64,000 nt of DNA from Ornithodoros turicata (GCF_037126465.1 NC_088206.1:27716790-27780789); one strand, 5' to 3'. Counted from the stretch's first letter, positions 31,046-42,925 are shown. Notes: a model not told the origin generated them from the letters alone. Made by a program: numbers and translations.

Positions 31046-32130
31046 ATATATGAGTTCAAGTTTATTCAATATTTTATATCATTATATTATTCAACATTTT
31101 ATGTCAAGTTTATACAACATCAAGTTTATTCAAGTTCAAGATTTATTTCTTGCACTTATGTGTTTCAGGATACAATGAACGTGCAGGGAGGTCGCAAAAG
31201 ACTACATTTATTGTTTTGTGACCTTGCTACAATGGCAATATATATTTTAGGAATGACAATGGTCAGGTACGCTCTCTCAATTTTAGGTTGGAATGAGCAA
31301 TGAATAGCAACTTCCCTCCTGATATTTTCTGATATATGCTAAATTTTAAATTTAATGTGATCGAATATGTGATAATATAATAATAATATATGAGAATATA
31401 ATATGTGATAAATGAATGTGATCAACAGTAGATGTAAACAACATGAGTAGCCAGAGAAGTGCATTCTCAATAAATAATTTTCTTCTTATAGCGTATATGT
31501 GCATGCTTATTAACTGAAACAATTATCACAGTTCCCTGATAAGTTTTAATTTCTGAGAGTGTACCGTAGAGGCTGCTTAGATCTACAACAGTTCATACAA
31601 GGTATTATATACTGTGAATGCCTTTAAAAATCCCATGTGACACATATGCCTTTACTTTCTGGAGGTGCTGTTTGTGGGCATTACGCAGGTTCTGCACCCA
31701 TTTCTTGAGTATGTCAAGGCAGCTGTGAAGTAACCTGCATTGATGATGATTATTCCAATTTTTATGGTGCATCGACAACAAAGGAAATAATACATCAGAA
31801 CATTGGTTCGGGTGCAACCAGTTAAAAATGAATATATGGTGTTTAATAAATGCATTGGACAAATGTTAAAACATCAGTTTAAAACATGGTTTACAATCCC
31901 TGTATCTTCTAAAAATTAAAAAGATTAAAAACTGTCCTAAAGAGAATATGGGGAACTCTTCTAAAAAGAATTATAATCTCTAATTATTATATTGCTGGGT
32001 GATGGAGCCTAAAGTCTAAGGTGTGTTTCTGATGTGAACATGTAAGAAAATATGCAAAACTGAGAGAGGCTAACCACAGTGCGTGCACTGAGGTTGTTCC
32101 TTCCTGTAAAGTAGAAACCAGTGGATGAGG
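31046..32130. other. No confident gene; possible intron of the minus-strand host gene
   Basis: The sequence is AT-rich. Near 31,050-31,150 AAGTTTATTCAA-like words repeat. An ORF at 31,605-31,862 on the minus strand has no known domain. If the gene starting at 32,841 is real, this is intronic or holds its later exons. Confidence 0.35.
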
Positions 32131-32139
32131 AACGTGATA

Positions 32140-32161
32140 CTTACCTGTACACCCAGCCGTA
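32140..32161 (-). CDS. Candidate 22-nt microexon
   Basis: On the minus strand a TGTGCAG acceptor precedes TGTGATACGGCTGGGTGTAC and a GTAAGT donor follows. In phase with the exon at 32,773-32,841 it reads CDTAGCTG, a CxxxxC pair like the first half of a small zinc finger. The polypyrimidine tract is weak, so this is tentative. Confidence 0.2.
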
Positions 32162-32772
32162 TCACACTGCACAGATTATTCACTGCGTAGCCCTCATGAC
32201 GAAACCTGTATGAGAGACCACTTTTGCCTTAAAAACTGCTACAAATAGCACGACACGCTACAAATTATTACTATCGTAACAAGCTGACGATACAGCTCAG
32301 ACACAAAGGCGTTATTCAAGTCGCGCCACACCACCGTTACGTAGGATTCATTGTCACAAATCAAACCAAGGCACAAAACAATACCAATACACGAAAAAAG
32401 GTGACAATCGTGGTCTCATTATGACGTAATACCGAACTTGTGCGCGAAGGTAATTCAAAGAAATGAATGTGGCACTTGCTTCCGCAGAGAACACCGTGTA
32501 CCATGCTAGCAATGCATGCAAAAAAGCGCTAGAGTGCTTGCACATATATTGATGACAACACTACCTGTGTAGTGTAACGTGTTCTTTCAAGCATATTATG
32601 CATTTAAACTGTACTTGCCGCCGGGTAAAATGCAAATGTGCTCGATTGAACGTCGGAAGAGCGATCAAGCAACCTGCATCCAGTGCTCGTTTTGGGCAAA
32701 AAAACACTTCATAATGGTCAACTAAATATACAGAATGGACGCCTATTTATTCCTCGATGAAGAGTGACTCAC

Positions 32773-32841
32773 CTGTATAAATTTAGGCCCTGTAACCTTG
32801 CCAGTACGGTTGGTACGACCGTAATTGCAAGAAGTTGCCAT
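32773..32841 (-). CDS. First coding exon of a host gene
   Basis: ATG at 32,839-32,841 opens 23 codons (MATSCNYGRTNRTGKVTGPK, then FIQ) that end exactly at a consensus donor CAG|GTGAGT. The upstream region is CpG-rich with promoter motifs. I do not recognise the protein from 23 residues. The combination of ATG, phase-0 donor and promoter is much better than chance. Confidence 0.5.
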
Positions 32842-32990
32842 GATCGCTGCGGCGGCTGTTGTGGGTACAGTAAGATGGCGGCCGGATTCTTCACGCTCGC
32901 GCTCCCTATCCGCGATCAAGCCTTTTAAAATCGAGATCAGTGGTCCGGAGGAGGGTTCCGTGACGTCACCCAGCACTGTCGTCTGCTTCC
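32842..32990 (-). promoter_or_regulatory. CpG-rich promoter with CRE and YY1-like motifs
   Basis: A palindromic cAMP-response-type site GTGACGTCAC lies at 32,960-32,969. GGCCGCCATCTT (complement of 32,872-32,884) is a YY1-type motif, typically found just downstream of transcription starts. Both suit TATA-less transcription toward the exon at 32,773-32,841. On the plus strand the same YY1 motif contains an ATG, but its frame ends after 16 codons. Confidence 0.45.
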
Positions 32991-33230
32991 AAGCCTGCGT
33001 TCTTTCTCCCTTGTCGGATGCCGAATGATGTCAGCAGCAGTGGTGATTTCGTTGCGGAGTCCGACCTTCAATGGTCATGCAACATTCAGTTTGCATATAT
33101 TTCGCTTACCCGTGAAAGTCTCTGTACTACAGGTGCCAGGCACAATTTCTACCTCCCTAAAACAACTTTGTGGGCTTGTTGGGACATAGCTTCCGTACGG
33201 GTAACATCGGATAGGATAAGATGTATATGT

Positions 33231-34218
33231 CTCCTGTGCAGACCTGTAAAAATTACTTTTCCAAAGTAATTGAATTACGATTACAATTACATGTTCACAA
33301 AAGTAATTAAATTACAGTTACAATTACTCATTTTCTATTGTAATTCAATTACGATTACAATTACTGAAAAAAGTAATTGCAATACACTTAATTACATTCA
33401 CAAAGTTGACTGCAACAAGCAAACGACGTGCAAACTGCAAGATTTGATGTACACATTTATTGCACATGTTCTGAAAGGTGGTGGTAGTTGTGCTTGTGGT
33501 AGAAAAACAAGTTAGAGAAGTCTTACACAAGGACAAGTCTCTTCCCATGTTAAAGAAACACCGAACATCACAGTCAAAAGGCTTTCTTTCTTCAGGTATG
33601 TGAACAAAGTGCAGATAATGAGTGAAGCTTGTAACGTCTTTGCTTTCAAGGGTAAGGTATTCTCGAAGTTCTTGTCTGTAAGGCTGCCACGTCTCCTTGT
33701 CATATCAAGACCACCAACTGAAAACAGACGCTCCACTGGTGCACTGTTGGGCAGCCCAACATTGTACTTCATGAACACCTCGAGCACACAAGAAAGATCT
33801 TTCAAGCACTCTAACGACTGTGAAGTGCGGGTCGATATCCACAATTCGTACTCCTTTTCCCAAGGCGCAAGAGTTTTTCTGCTTCCACATTCAAATGTAA
33901 AAAATTTGTACCGAAAAATGTACCAATCTGAATCGAGTCTTTGGGTAATCACTGTGAAAAAGAAAAACAAAAAGGAAACCGAAAGACAAACGGTGTGGAA
34001 CTGACCCAACTTTAAACATCGGGCCTTCCCAGATAGCGTTCAAAGTAATTCCGAAAGTAATTCAAAATGCGTTACACGTTACTTGTAAAAGTAATTCAAC
34101 TACAGTTACAATTACGTAAAACCTAATGTAATTCCGGAAAGAATTATTCACTAAGAAAGTAATGAATTACAGTAATTCAATTACTTGTAGTTAATTATTT
34201 TACAGGTCTGCTCCTGTG
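33231..34218. mobile_element. Complete decayed hAT element with CTCCTGTG duplication
   Basis: The element spans 33,239-34,210 (972 bp) and starts CAGACCTGTAAAA with the exact inverse TTTTACAGGTCTG at the other end. CTCCTGTG stands on both sides (33,231-33,238; 34,211-34,218). Both subterminal regions are full of GTAATTGAATTAC-type words in both orientations. Inside is the 3' end of a hAT transposase gene, so it is an internally deleted copy. Confidence 0.92.
33512..34009 (-). pseudogene. hAT transposase C-terminal fragment
   Basis: The conserved dimerisation region is visible near residues 85-125: KYNVGLPNSAPVERLFSVGG followed by MTRRRGSLTD. The catalytic core is missing because of internal deletion. 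It lies wholly within the 972-bp element. Confidence 0.8.
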
Positions 34219-34393
34219 TACGTGTTTTTAGCGCTCTTATTCGTATGGGTTCTACCTCGCATCTGCCGCCAAACTTCCTGAAGTGTTCTCTGAAGTTCTT
34301 GAGAGGAACTATTTCGCTTTCCGCTCGGCAGTGTTGTCTTCCGAGGTGCCGCACCCCGGAGCAGTTGTTTACCCAGAATCCGAAGCAATGGAG

Positions 34394-36560
34394 CAGTGGT
34401 TCTCAACGTTTCCAGCTCCCCGGACCCCTTTTCGCACTCGTCAAGACGTCATCCCCCCCCCCTCCTCCCCTACGCGCGCTGGAGTGAACTACGCAGGAAC
34501 AGATGCCCGACCACACGAGTACAGTTAGACGGTGTCCAATTACGGAAAATACTTTATTCAAGGTTGACTAGGACCACAATGTCCACGGGACCTCGTGTTG
34601 GTAATCTGAACATTAATATGTAGCACGAGAGCGCATATACCATTTTCAGCATCGCCGACGCAGTCCACATTTTAAATAAAAGTGAGGAGGGGAGAACAAA
34701 CGAGTGATAGGCAGGCACAATTACGCCACGCGTCAGTGGGAGTTCCGAACACACAACGGTCAATGCGACAGTTGTGACTGCTTATTCTTCAGGAGTTCCT
34801 CGATTCGCGGAGCTGTGCACGAAAGAGTGCTGCGCAGATGAGATTCTACATCTAGCCTGCTTCGTTGCTTCGATTTGATCTGTAAAAGCGCCGAGAACCC
34901 AGACTCGCACAGGTAGGTTGATACAAAAGGAAGCAACGTGCGAAGCGCTTTTTCCGAAACTTTGGGGTAAGAACAGCACATCAGCGGCCAGAACTCTGTT
35001 ATGGGTTTCCCTTCGAAGATATCCTTTGCTGCGGAATCAGTCTGCAGTTCCAAAAATTCGTCCTGACAATTATCAGGCACCTTCACCACTGGGAGCTTGG
35101 AAGGGTTCCGCACTAGAGCCAAGTCGTCGTCCCTAAGTTCAGGGAAGTACCTGTGGAATTCCCCTTGCAAAGCTGTCAAGTGGAACAGAATTTCTATTCT
35201 GGCGAACACTGGAATTTTGCCATCATGGTAACTGCCGCAAAGCGTTGAGGACAGCTTCTCGAACATTGCGACGTTGCCTCCATTCACTTTCCTTTTCCAG
35301 TTTTGCACTTTGCACAAGAAGGCCTTCAGTGAATCGATGAACTTGATTATGTTCGTGTTTCTTCCTTGGATCTGAAGGTTCAGCTTGTTCAGCTGCTCAA
35401 ACATGTCCACGAAGTAGGCGAGACGCAATATCCACGCTTCTTCGTTCAACCAGGCGAAATACGTCGTCTTGCCCTGTTCTTGGAAGAATACCTTAAGCTC
35501 TTCACGGAGTTCGAACAACCTGGCAGTCACGTTCCCCCTTGAAAGCCAACGAACGTTCGTGGAGGAACTGATGTCCTGCGTCCATATCACTGCACAGATC
35601 CTTGAAGAGTCTCGTGTTGAGAGCTCCCCCTTTGACAAAGTTGACAATCTGGATCGTTTGATCCAGGACCTCTTGCAAGGAAGCTGGAAGCGTTTTTGAC
35701 GCGAGCGCTTGGCGATGGATCATGCATGGACGCTCTTGACTTCAGGAGCTCGCTTTTTCACGGCAGCCTGAGAACCAGATTTTGACCCAAGCATAGCCGG
35801 CGCTCCGTCCGTACAGCAACCGCAGACCTTGTTCCATAAAAGGCCACGTGACTCGAAGAATGAGGACACTTTTTCGAAGACATCTGAGGCTCTTGTTGTA
35901 GATTCTAACGTAGAGCAAAAGAGGAACTCCTCTTTAAATGAACCCGCGTGCACATATCTGGCTAACACCAGCAGCTGGAAGCCTGATGCCACGTCAGTAG
36001 ACTCGTCCAGCTGAATTGAGAAGAGTCCAAATGCTGCCGATTTTATCTGCTGAACAACTTGATCCCTGATGTCGTCAGCCATGTCACTTATTCTTCTTTG
36101 AACAGTGCTATTTGAGAGGGGAACAGCTGCCAGTTTCCGCTCTTGCTCCTTACCCAATAATATTTCAACCATCTTGAAGGCACAAGGTTTTATCAAGGTT
36201 TCGCCAATGGTGTGTGGCTTTTTTTGCTTCGCTATTTCCAGTGCTATGAAGTAGGAACCTTCCATAACGTTGTGGCCTGCAACTTGGAAGGCTCCCGTAG
36301 AGTCTAGCTTCACCTTTTTCAGGACGTTTTCATGACGCTGGAAAAAGCACTTTTCCTTATCGCTGTGCTGAGGGTGAACACTGTGCAAATGTTCCTTCAG
36401 CTTGGTCGGCCTCATAGAGTCGTTAGACAAGACCTTGTTACAGACGACGCATTGAGGCCTTTGTTCCCCGTTTATGACTGTGCATGTAAATCCGCACTGA
36501 ATGTACGACTCATTGTACCCTCTTCTTTTGACGCTCATTGTAGCCTTCAAGACCTGTAAA
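34394..36560 (-). mobile_element. Buster/Charlie-type hAT transposon
   Basis: The downstream end is CAGTGGTTCTCAACGTTTCC (34,394-34,413), a classical hAT terminal repeat, preceded by CAATGGAG. The transposase gene begins 366 bp inside. The other end was not found; the sequence beyond 36,560 lacks a matching CCACTG plus CAATGGAG, so that end is lost or diverged. Confidence 0.75.
34760..36538 (-). pseudogene. hAT transposase with BED-like zinc finger, two frameshifts
   Basis: From ATG 36,536-36,538 the order is: zinc finger (CVVCNKVLSNDSMRPTKLKE...H....H, about residues 28-55), catalytic core with LDESTDV (about residue 175) and CTDGAPAMLG (about residue 240), a helical insertion domain, then the C-terminal dimerisation domain (TYLCESGFSALLQIKSKQR, about 34,880). 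It resembles transposases behind the vertebrate ZBED5 and SCAND3 genes. Frameshifts near 35,722 and about 35,575 are its only serious breaks, so decay is recent. Confidence 0.9.
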
Positions 36561-36689
36561 ACAGACCATCTGATGTAGGGTAAATGCTTAACCTTCTTCA
36601 CGGGGACCGTATGAAAAAAGACAACGTAAAACGCATTGGCCGTCTCGCTATACTTTGAGCAGCTGTTTTGGCGGCCAGCTTAACTGCAG

Positions 36690-36960
36690 TATGAAATGAT
36701 GGACCCGAGTTTCATCACCAGCGGCACGGCCGAACACGCTAACACGCTACTCAGTGACGATTACCAAGGTCTCGTGCCAAGGACTGGGAGGTGGTGGGTT
36801 CAATGCCCACTGCTGGACGTCCTCTCTGGGGTTTTTCCTGGCTTTCCTTCAGACGCTAAATATACAGGCGTAATGCCGCTCCCTTAGACGTTGGACAAGG
36901 ACGTTTCACCCAAGGTCAGGAATCGACAAAGCAGGTTACTTCGACTGTGATTAATAATAG
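36690..36960 (+). mobile_element. tRNA-derived SINE-like sequence
   Basis: GGGTTCAATGCCCAC at about 36,796-36,810 is a good RNA polymerase III B box. It is followed by TTTTTCCTGGCTTTCCTTCA, a body common in arachnid SINEs to my knowledge. An A box is only weakly visible upstream, and the borders are approximate. Confidence 0.55.
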
Positions 36961-37219
36961 CGACACCGTAATTCAAATATGTTCACTCCATTCTTATCTT
37001 GTTTGACAGGGCAACAATCCTGGCACCCGCCGCGCTGACGATTTCTTCATACTCAATTTGTTGTGCAAGATCTGGGGAACCTGCGTCCCACATTCTGATT
37101 TTGGGGACTTTTCTCTCATTACAGCCCTGCCACGGTGGCTTCTTGATCACACGGTTACACTCTCATACGTGTGCCATAACAATGCCATAACCCCAGACGA
37201 CACAATGACGTGCATAGGA

Positions 37220-37435
37220 CGAGATGGGGAGATATAGCCCCACCTGCTTTATTGTTGCAAAAATGCCTGCGCAAAATGTGCAGGAACAGGAAGAAGTTCC
37301 CACCTTGATTTTTTTTTTCGTTTCTTTGTGCATCAAGGTCAAACCTGGGAAAAGAAAGGTAAAGGAAGAAGCGGGGATACTTCTTCCCTGCAACTAATCT
37401 GCTGGCTTTTTGCAACAATCAAGTCGGTAGGACTA
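37220..37435. mobile_element. Short MITE-like inverted repeat element
   Basis: CACCTGCTTTATTGTTGCAA near 37,231 is the imperfect inverse of TTTTTGCAACAATCAAGTCG near 37,408. The interval of about 200 bp contains a T run and further partly palindromic words. No coding capacity was seen. Confidence 0.4.
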
Positions 37436-37702
37436 AAGCGTCACTTTTACTTTTTTCTACCGTTTCTGTTAATACTGCGCATAGGTTTTGTTGGGTCTGC
37501 GGTCATCAAATTGTCCAAAGCCTTCCTAAGTGTCGGCAAAAGCTGCCAGAGGGTAATTGCCAAAAATCCCACAATCCTATACGTCGTGTACGTCTACGGT
37601 TAGAATTTATCACGACAGGTGAAACACCCTGTATGTGCGGCCTTCTACGTTGCAAAGTTATATCTGGCTGTATTGTCGTCACCTTCCAATACACACGAAC
37701 AC

Positions 37703-37735
37703 AAAGACAACTCGAACAATATTCGAGTTGTCTTT
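37703..37735. repeat. Perfect 14-bp hairpin
   Basis: AAAGACAACTCGAA, a 5-nt CAATA loop and TTCGAGTTGTCTTT form a perfect stem in a region with AAACACCCTGTAT nearby. It may be the end of a small transposon. Confidence 0.6.
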
Positions 37736-37837
37736 ATGTATTATTATTCACAATCAAGCTTATTACCCTCACCAAAAAGTTATTAACTATTTGTCAAAAT
37801 TATGGTCTGCTCCCGAGCTCTCTACACAGAATAAACT

Positions 37838-38260
37838 TTAACATAATCCCACCTTCTGTTTCATGAGCTGAATTTTTTTGTCCAACATTATACATGGAAA
37901 ACCCATTAATATTGTCGATGTGTATTGCATAGAGATGACAATGGCATAACACTTTTTTATTTTGAAGGCAACATCTGCATAGCCCTCAGTCTGCAGCCAA
38001 ATATACAGAGGAAAGAAATGTGTATCTACCACACTCTCAGAGAAGGCATATTTTTTTTCTCTCGTGAAATCTAGAGTCAAAGCTAGGCCTGAATAGTTTC
38101 GCACGGATTGGCCCAGCTGTCGCTGCTGTTCTGTGTAGTACTCCGAGCCCTTATCTTGTGTCGACGTCCTGTCGTGAGGTTCTTTGGCGTGCCTCAGCCA
38201 GGACTTTATGTGATGCTCTGCTTTACTGCAGGTCACGTCCTTGAGCAGCCGGTTTGACAT
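37838..38260 (-). CDS. Unidentified 140-codon ORF, possible exon
   Basis: The middle (about residues 12-80) looks coding (KSWLRHAKEPHDRTSTQDKG; RQLGQSVRNYSGLALTLDFT) and is preceded by a possible acceptor GACCTGCAG at about 38,226-38,234. Later residues are hydrophobic with no known domain. Function is unknown. Confidence 0.3.
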   Translation of the reverse strand: MSNRLLKDVTCSKAEHHIKSWLRHAKEPHDRTSTQDKGSEYYTEQQRQLGQSVRNYSGLALTLDFTREKKYAFSESVVDTHFFPLYIWLQTEGYADVAFKIKKCYAIVISMQYTSTILMGFPCIMLDKKIQLMKQKVGLC

Positions 38261-38269
38261 TACAGTTGC

Positions 38270-39980
38270 TATAATTAAAAACGTGACTTGGCTTCAGAAA
38301 CACAGGTGACAGGTCAGATATACAGAATATGCAAACACATATTTTAATACTTACTGCAGCATGAATGCAAGGGTGTGGGAAAATGCTTATTACTGACAAC
38401 AAATTGTTCAGCACTATAGCTGCACATGCATTCTTTATAGCAAAGTGGGACGGACTAAGTACTGTTCTTGTAGCCAGCACTGTAGTTAAAACTTACCATA
38501 TCACTATTCGAGTCCAACTTAGACACATCGCAGTAAACCATGACGAGGGAGTTCACAAAGATGAATAGGATTGCATAAGAACTTATGGAATCTTACAAGA
38601 ACTTACATCACAGCATAACAGGTCGCAGAACTTCATCTTCCCCTTGCCTCACTGCGAGCTGGAGGAGGTTGCTACTTTGTCCTTCATGAGCGCTCGTAAA
38701 ATTCTCAGTTTCTCAGGTGAAACTGATTAGCAGGCCACGTCACTCATCTTTTCACGTAAATATGGGACCTCGAAGAGCAATTTTTTTCGCACCAGTCGCC
38801 GCTGCCCGGAGAAATGAACTTCTGTTAGAGAAATGTTCAAAGTCAAATTTGCTCCTCGCTCAAGTCTATTATCACGAAGTTGGAACACCAACTTGCCTTT
38901 CTGGTATCCTCAAATGTTAAAAGCTTCGGTTCTTCACCAGAAAATTCTACGATGAAAGCGAAGAAATCCATCGGCCATCTCACACTTTTATCGACAGCAA
39001 ATAAGTATAGAGAAGCTGAACAGACTAGTCACTTCTTCAGGCAATAGAACAGGCTACGCCCGAACCAGCCTGCCTATTAAACGAAATTACCCTAGAAGCA
39101 AACTTCGGTAACATCAGCGTTGGGAGACAACGAAATTAATGGCATTGTAAGTACAGTTAAATACCTTGATGTCGAAAATTTTGTGCTTAATTTGAGAAAC
39201 ACACAATGTGGAAATTTGTCAGCCTTAGTCAGGCCAGCATTTCCTTTTGGGACACAGAACTAAGCAAGTCATACCTGAATATGCTATGTTTCTTGATCGC
39301 ACTGTTAGAAGCAGCGAAAAAGCTATAATTACTCTGTCCTGTGCGTCCTGGGTACGTCCTGAAATATTTGAGAGCGCACTCGCAACTTGATATTATGTAT
39401 CAGTATCTTCGCCCTGCTCACTGTTCGCACAGTAGTGCTAGCCGAGTCTGAGATGTCGAGCAAGCTGACGAAGGAGCGCGTTGAACAGCTGCTTTTCGCA
39501 CGTCAGTGGAAAATGCCATCGATCTTGTCATTTTGTCAACACAAAACACAATGGGATCTGCACTACACGAACGCATGCACATAAGCACAAACGAAACAGC
39601 GCAACTTTCTATTTCACAACACAAATACAAACATTCGTAAACAATCCTTCCTGACTCATTACCTTCATACTTTTCACTCACCCATTGTGAAACTCAGATT
39701 CTTCTGCATTTACGTACACGCATGAACACCAAAAACGGTCACCGCAACGAACGCCACAAAACAAATAACGGATTGGATTGGATCGGCCTTTAGTGCCCTG
39801 CGCCCTGCGTTGACCGCTCGGGGTACCGACCATAGTTGCTGACTTTCTACTTCTTTTATGACAGAGCCAGCTGGCGGCAATGTATTGCTGGATTCCGATG
39901 CGTGTTCGCGCGTCATACGCGTTTGTTTTTTAGTGGTGGAAGCGGCGTCAGCGACACAAGTGAACACCACTTTGTAACCA
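38270..39980. other. No confident gene
   Basis: One ORF at 39,387-39,584 has a signal-peptide-like start (FALLTVRTVVLAESEMSSKL) but no ATG at the natural place and no known domain. Nothing else was supported. Confidence 0.35.
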
Positions 39981-40019
39981 CGCAGATGCACACACATTCT
40001 CACACATCGTGTAGATTTG

Positions 40020-40060
40020 CAAATCGTCGAAGAAATGAGGTCGCGGAGTTGCGTTTTCAT
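40020..40060 (+). repeat. Relic resembling the Polinton satellite unit
   Basis: GCAAATCGTCGAAGAAATGA followed by GGTCGCGGAG parallels the variant satellite units near 18,765-18,795 and 19,020-19,060 (GTAAATCA...GAGAAATGAGGTCACGGAG). The match is about 25-30 bp. Confidence 0.4.
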
Positions 40061-41870
40061 TGTAAAAAGTAGCGATTTAGGCACCGTTTCAAATTTATGT
40101 CGCAGGCCACATTGCGAGGGATACAGAAAATATTGCATGTCAAAAATTTAATAAACCAGGATCTAGATCGCGCTTAGCGCGTAGGTCCTGGCCGCACTGC
40201 CAGGCAGCGCTCGTCATGGTGTCATTCACATTGATGGGGCAAGTTGTTGTGCAGTATATAATCAAAGGGTGGGGGGGGGGATATACATTTATTGAATGGT
40301 ATAATCAAAGGATAATAAAGTACAGTACAACGTTTTGGGACTGCCCTGTACATACAGTGGACTTTTTCAGTAAGCGTGTCTAACTGCAGATATATGTCGT
40401 TTTTTCTGCTTCAGGCACAGCGTAATTTCAGACGATCAGATACACACTTATGTGATATTATTGGTAACCACAGTTCCGAAATTTCACCTGCTCAGGAAGC
40501 CAAATGACGAAGGACAAAAATTATCCCGGCTAGACGCCTATGGGATATTCCGTGTCTTGTCCTGCTGAAACATGCGTGGGATATCCCCGCAAAGTTTCAG
40601 CGGGACATTCTTATTTTTGGGACCTGATGGGAACGCGAGGACATCCGAGGGACTTTGCGTGTTGTCTGGGACAGGCCCGTGAAACTTACCGGGTTGCTGT
40701 CACTGTTCGCTGTTCAACGAGCTTGTCAACACTTCGTAACGCACGCGGCGTACAAACTGTGACATCTTAATTAATTGGCTACTAACAGATGGCAGTGCTG
40801 GCGTCTGGCCAAACCCTCTTGCCACCTCAGGCGCGCGTCGCGAGCTTGCATCAGGCTCCAACAGCTCCCCATAGAGCCCATAGTTTGAGATAATTCACAC
40901 AACACTGGGCACACGACCAATGAAATTGCGACGTGGTGGATATTATGCACAACCAGTCGGCCAATAAGGAGCCTCCATGTCTGGCTGGCTTTTCGGTCGG
41001 TCCTGGCTACCATCGACTTCTACTGGATTTCAGGCCTGCCGCCGTTACTCGGTATTCAAAATAACTAAAGCGATTTTGGGGTAAACTAAAGATTTGTTTG
41101 ATACAAAGCACTAATTCAAAGTACTGATACATGGGTGCACTGTGCGTACAAAGCCCACTGCGTTGCTGACACACTGGGACAAGGTTCGAACATGAAGCAG
41201 AACGAGCACACCGTTCAACTCCAAATACCGAGCCCGTCTCATAAGTGCGTACCATTTCATGATGAGCATCTTCTTTCGCTGCCTGCAGTGCATCCATTAT
41301 AGCGAAGCGAAAAGCGCTTGTGTGGCACGTAATCCTGTCTTTGTTGACAGTGCTCGAAATCCAACGGCGCCCGAACTTGTTCTTCACGCTCCAACTCATG
41401 AAGCATTTCGGTACCGCAGTTGACAAATTGTTCGTGGGATAATAGTTGTGTCCAGAAACAGCACAACACACGTAGACCCACAATGACGCATGAATAAACC
41501 TGTTCTGTCGATTCACACCACCGAACACAGGAGGACGACATGCCGGCCATGCTATTTCGAAACTATGCTGAAACGGCCGAGACGCTGTACGCACATGCGC
41601 GCGTACAAAATGCGATTTCAAAACGTTCTCGACCAATCGGAGCGCGCGCACAGTCTAGGCCAATGGGCTTGTAACATGGTGTATGGGCGCAGTGGTGCAT
41701 ACTCTACAGCCGCGTCCGCGGGTACCTGAGGAGGACTGCTTGCACCGTGCTTGGAGCGTGCGCTCCCGCTGCCTGCAAGGCTCCGAAGAGAGTCACCGTA
41801 GATTTGAGGCGCCGTGCAAGCCCGCGACTTCTGGTGCGGCGTGCGGTGTTCCTACTAAAAAGCGAAGGTG
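40061..41870. other. No confident gene
   Basis: ORFs on both strands lack recognisable domains. A G run lies near 40,271. Confidence 0.4.
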
Positions 41871-41879
41871 GACAAGGTC

Positions 41880-41955
41880 TAGGCGGGCCTAATTCCTCCC
41901 CTGGAGGCATGAAATTCCTCCCCAGGGGGAATTCCTCCCCGGTTGACAACCACTG
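41880..41955 (-). mobile_element. hAT-like terminal repeat, isolated
   Basis: Read on the minus strand, CAGTGGTTGTCAACC (41,941-41,955) is a hAT-type end. It is followed by three GGGGAGGAATT-like repeats. The opposite end was not found, so this is a fragment or solo end. Confidence 0.45.
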
Positions 41956-42664
41956 CACTGGAGGATGTTGAAGAAAATGGGGGGGGGGGGGTCATTGTAT
42001 GTATTAGTGACGAGCTGTCCCGTCTGAGGTATCGTCGGATGTAGAGGTGTGTCCGCATCTGCACCGTATCACTCACACTAAAATATGAAGTCCAGACATA
42101 ATGCCTCCCTACTTTTTTTCATGGTGGGAAGTTACTCTTGTAGTAGAAATGTGTTGAAATGACACGCACTTACTAATATTCCTGCCACAAGCTTTATTTT
42201 AGCAGACAAACTGGGCGTTACCCAAGAAGCTTATTACGCCTGTACTATGTCCTTAACTTGCGCTGATCTTCATTCTCTTAAACGCTTGTTCAGAGTGTTG
42301 TCCATCGTGGAATAACCAAGAAGGCTGTCACGCAAAGGATAACCAGAGATGCTGGAGCGGTTATGCCACCTCCTGAGCATAGCGACGGGCACGCTCCTGG
42401 TGCCAGTAGGTTCTGAATCTTGTCGTCATCGTCATCTTTCACCACGCAGCGGACTAGGAAAAGCTTGGAGTAGCACGAGACTAACTTGCACACCGACCTG
42501 CAAAATGAACAAATTAAACTGTGTGCAACGCTACAGCAAACTTACTCTGCTGCACAGGGCCTAGCATAGTACTGTGGCGTAATGCAGAGGGTCACCAGTT
42601 GTGGGACTGGGAATTTGCAGTCACAAAAGAAGGACAACTTCTCTAAACATTATGAATAGTGTTT

Positions 42665-42925
42665 TACCCTATTGAAAAATCCTACAAACTTTCTTACAAG
42701 ATTAGAGCTTTCTTTTAGGGATTCTCACAGAGGATGTGGATTCTTACAGACATTCTTACAGAGAACACAATTTCTCACACAAAATCCTTTAAATGAACTT
42801 CTGATGGTCCATCTTAAGAGAAATTTCAAGGATGGTTTTTGTGAGAAGAGATGCAGATTTCTGTAAGATCTCTCACGGCTTCTAAGATCTGTAAGAGAAC
42901 TCTTTCTCATAGAATTTCTCACAGC
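42665..42925. mobile_element. MITE with TACCCTATTG end and palindromic body
   Basis: The left end TACCCTATTGAAAAATCCTA (42,665) recurs inverted at about 49,621-49,640 in another copy. The body is made of TTCTTACAGA/TCTCACAG-type words, which become TGTGAGAA/TCTGTAAGA words past the middle, so the whole can fold back on itself. Reading frames on the two strands mirror each other for this reason and are not genes. Confidence 0.6.

Noticed and set aside
37155..37418. Mirrored ORFs at 37.2-37.4 kb
   Set aside because: They overlap an inverted-repeat element and have biased composition with no domain.
39387..39584. Secreted peptide gene
   Set aside because: The hydrophobic start is attractive, but no ATG precedes it in frame at a natural position and no splice support can be seen.
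41941..42300. 41.9-kb hAT end as partner of the 34.4-kb hAT
   Set aside because: The ends differ (CAGTGGTTG against CAGTGGTTC and beyond), no matching 8-bp duplication exists, and a SINE and other repeats lie between.
42672..42922. Paired ORFs on both strands
   Set aside because: Their mirrored residues come from the palindromic MITE body.
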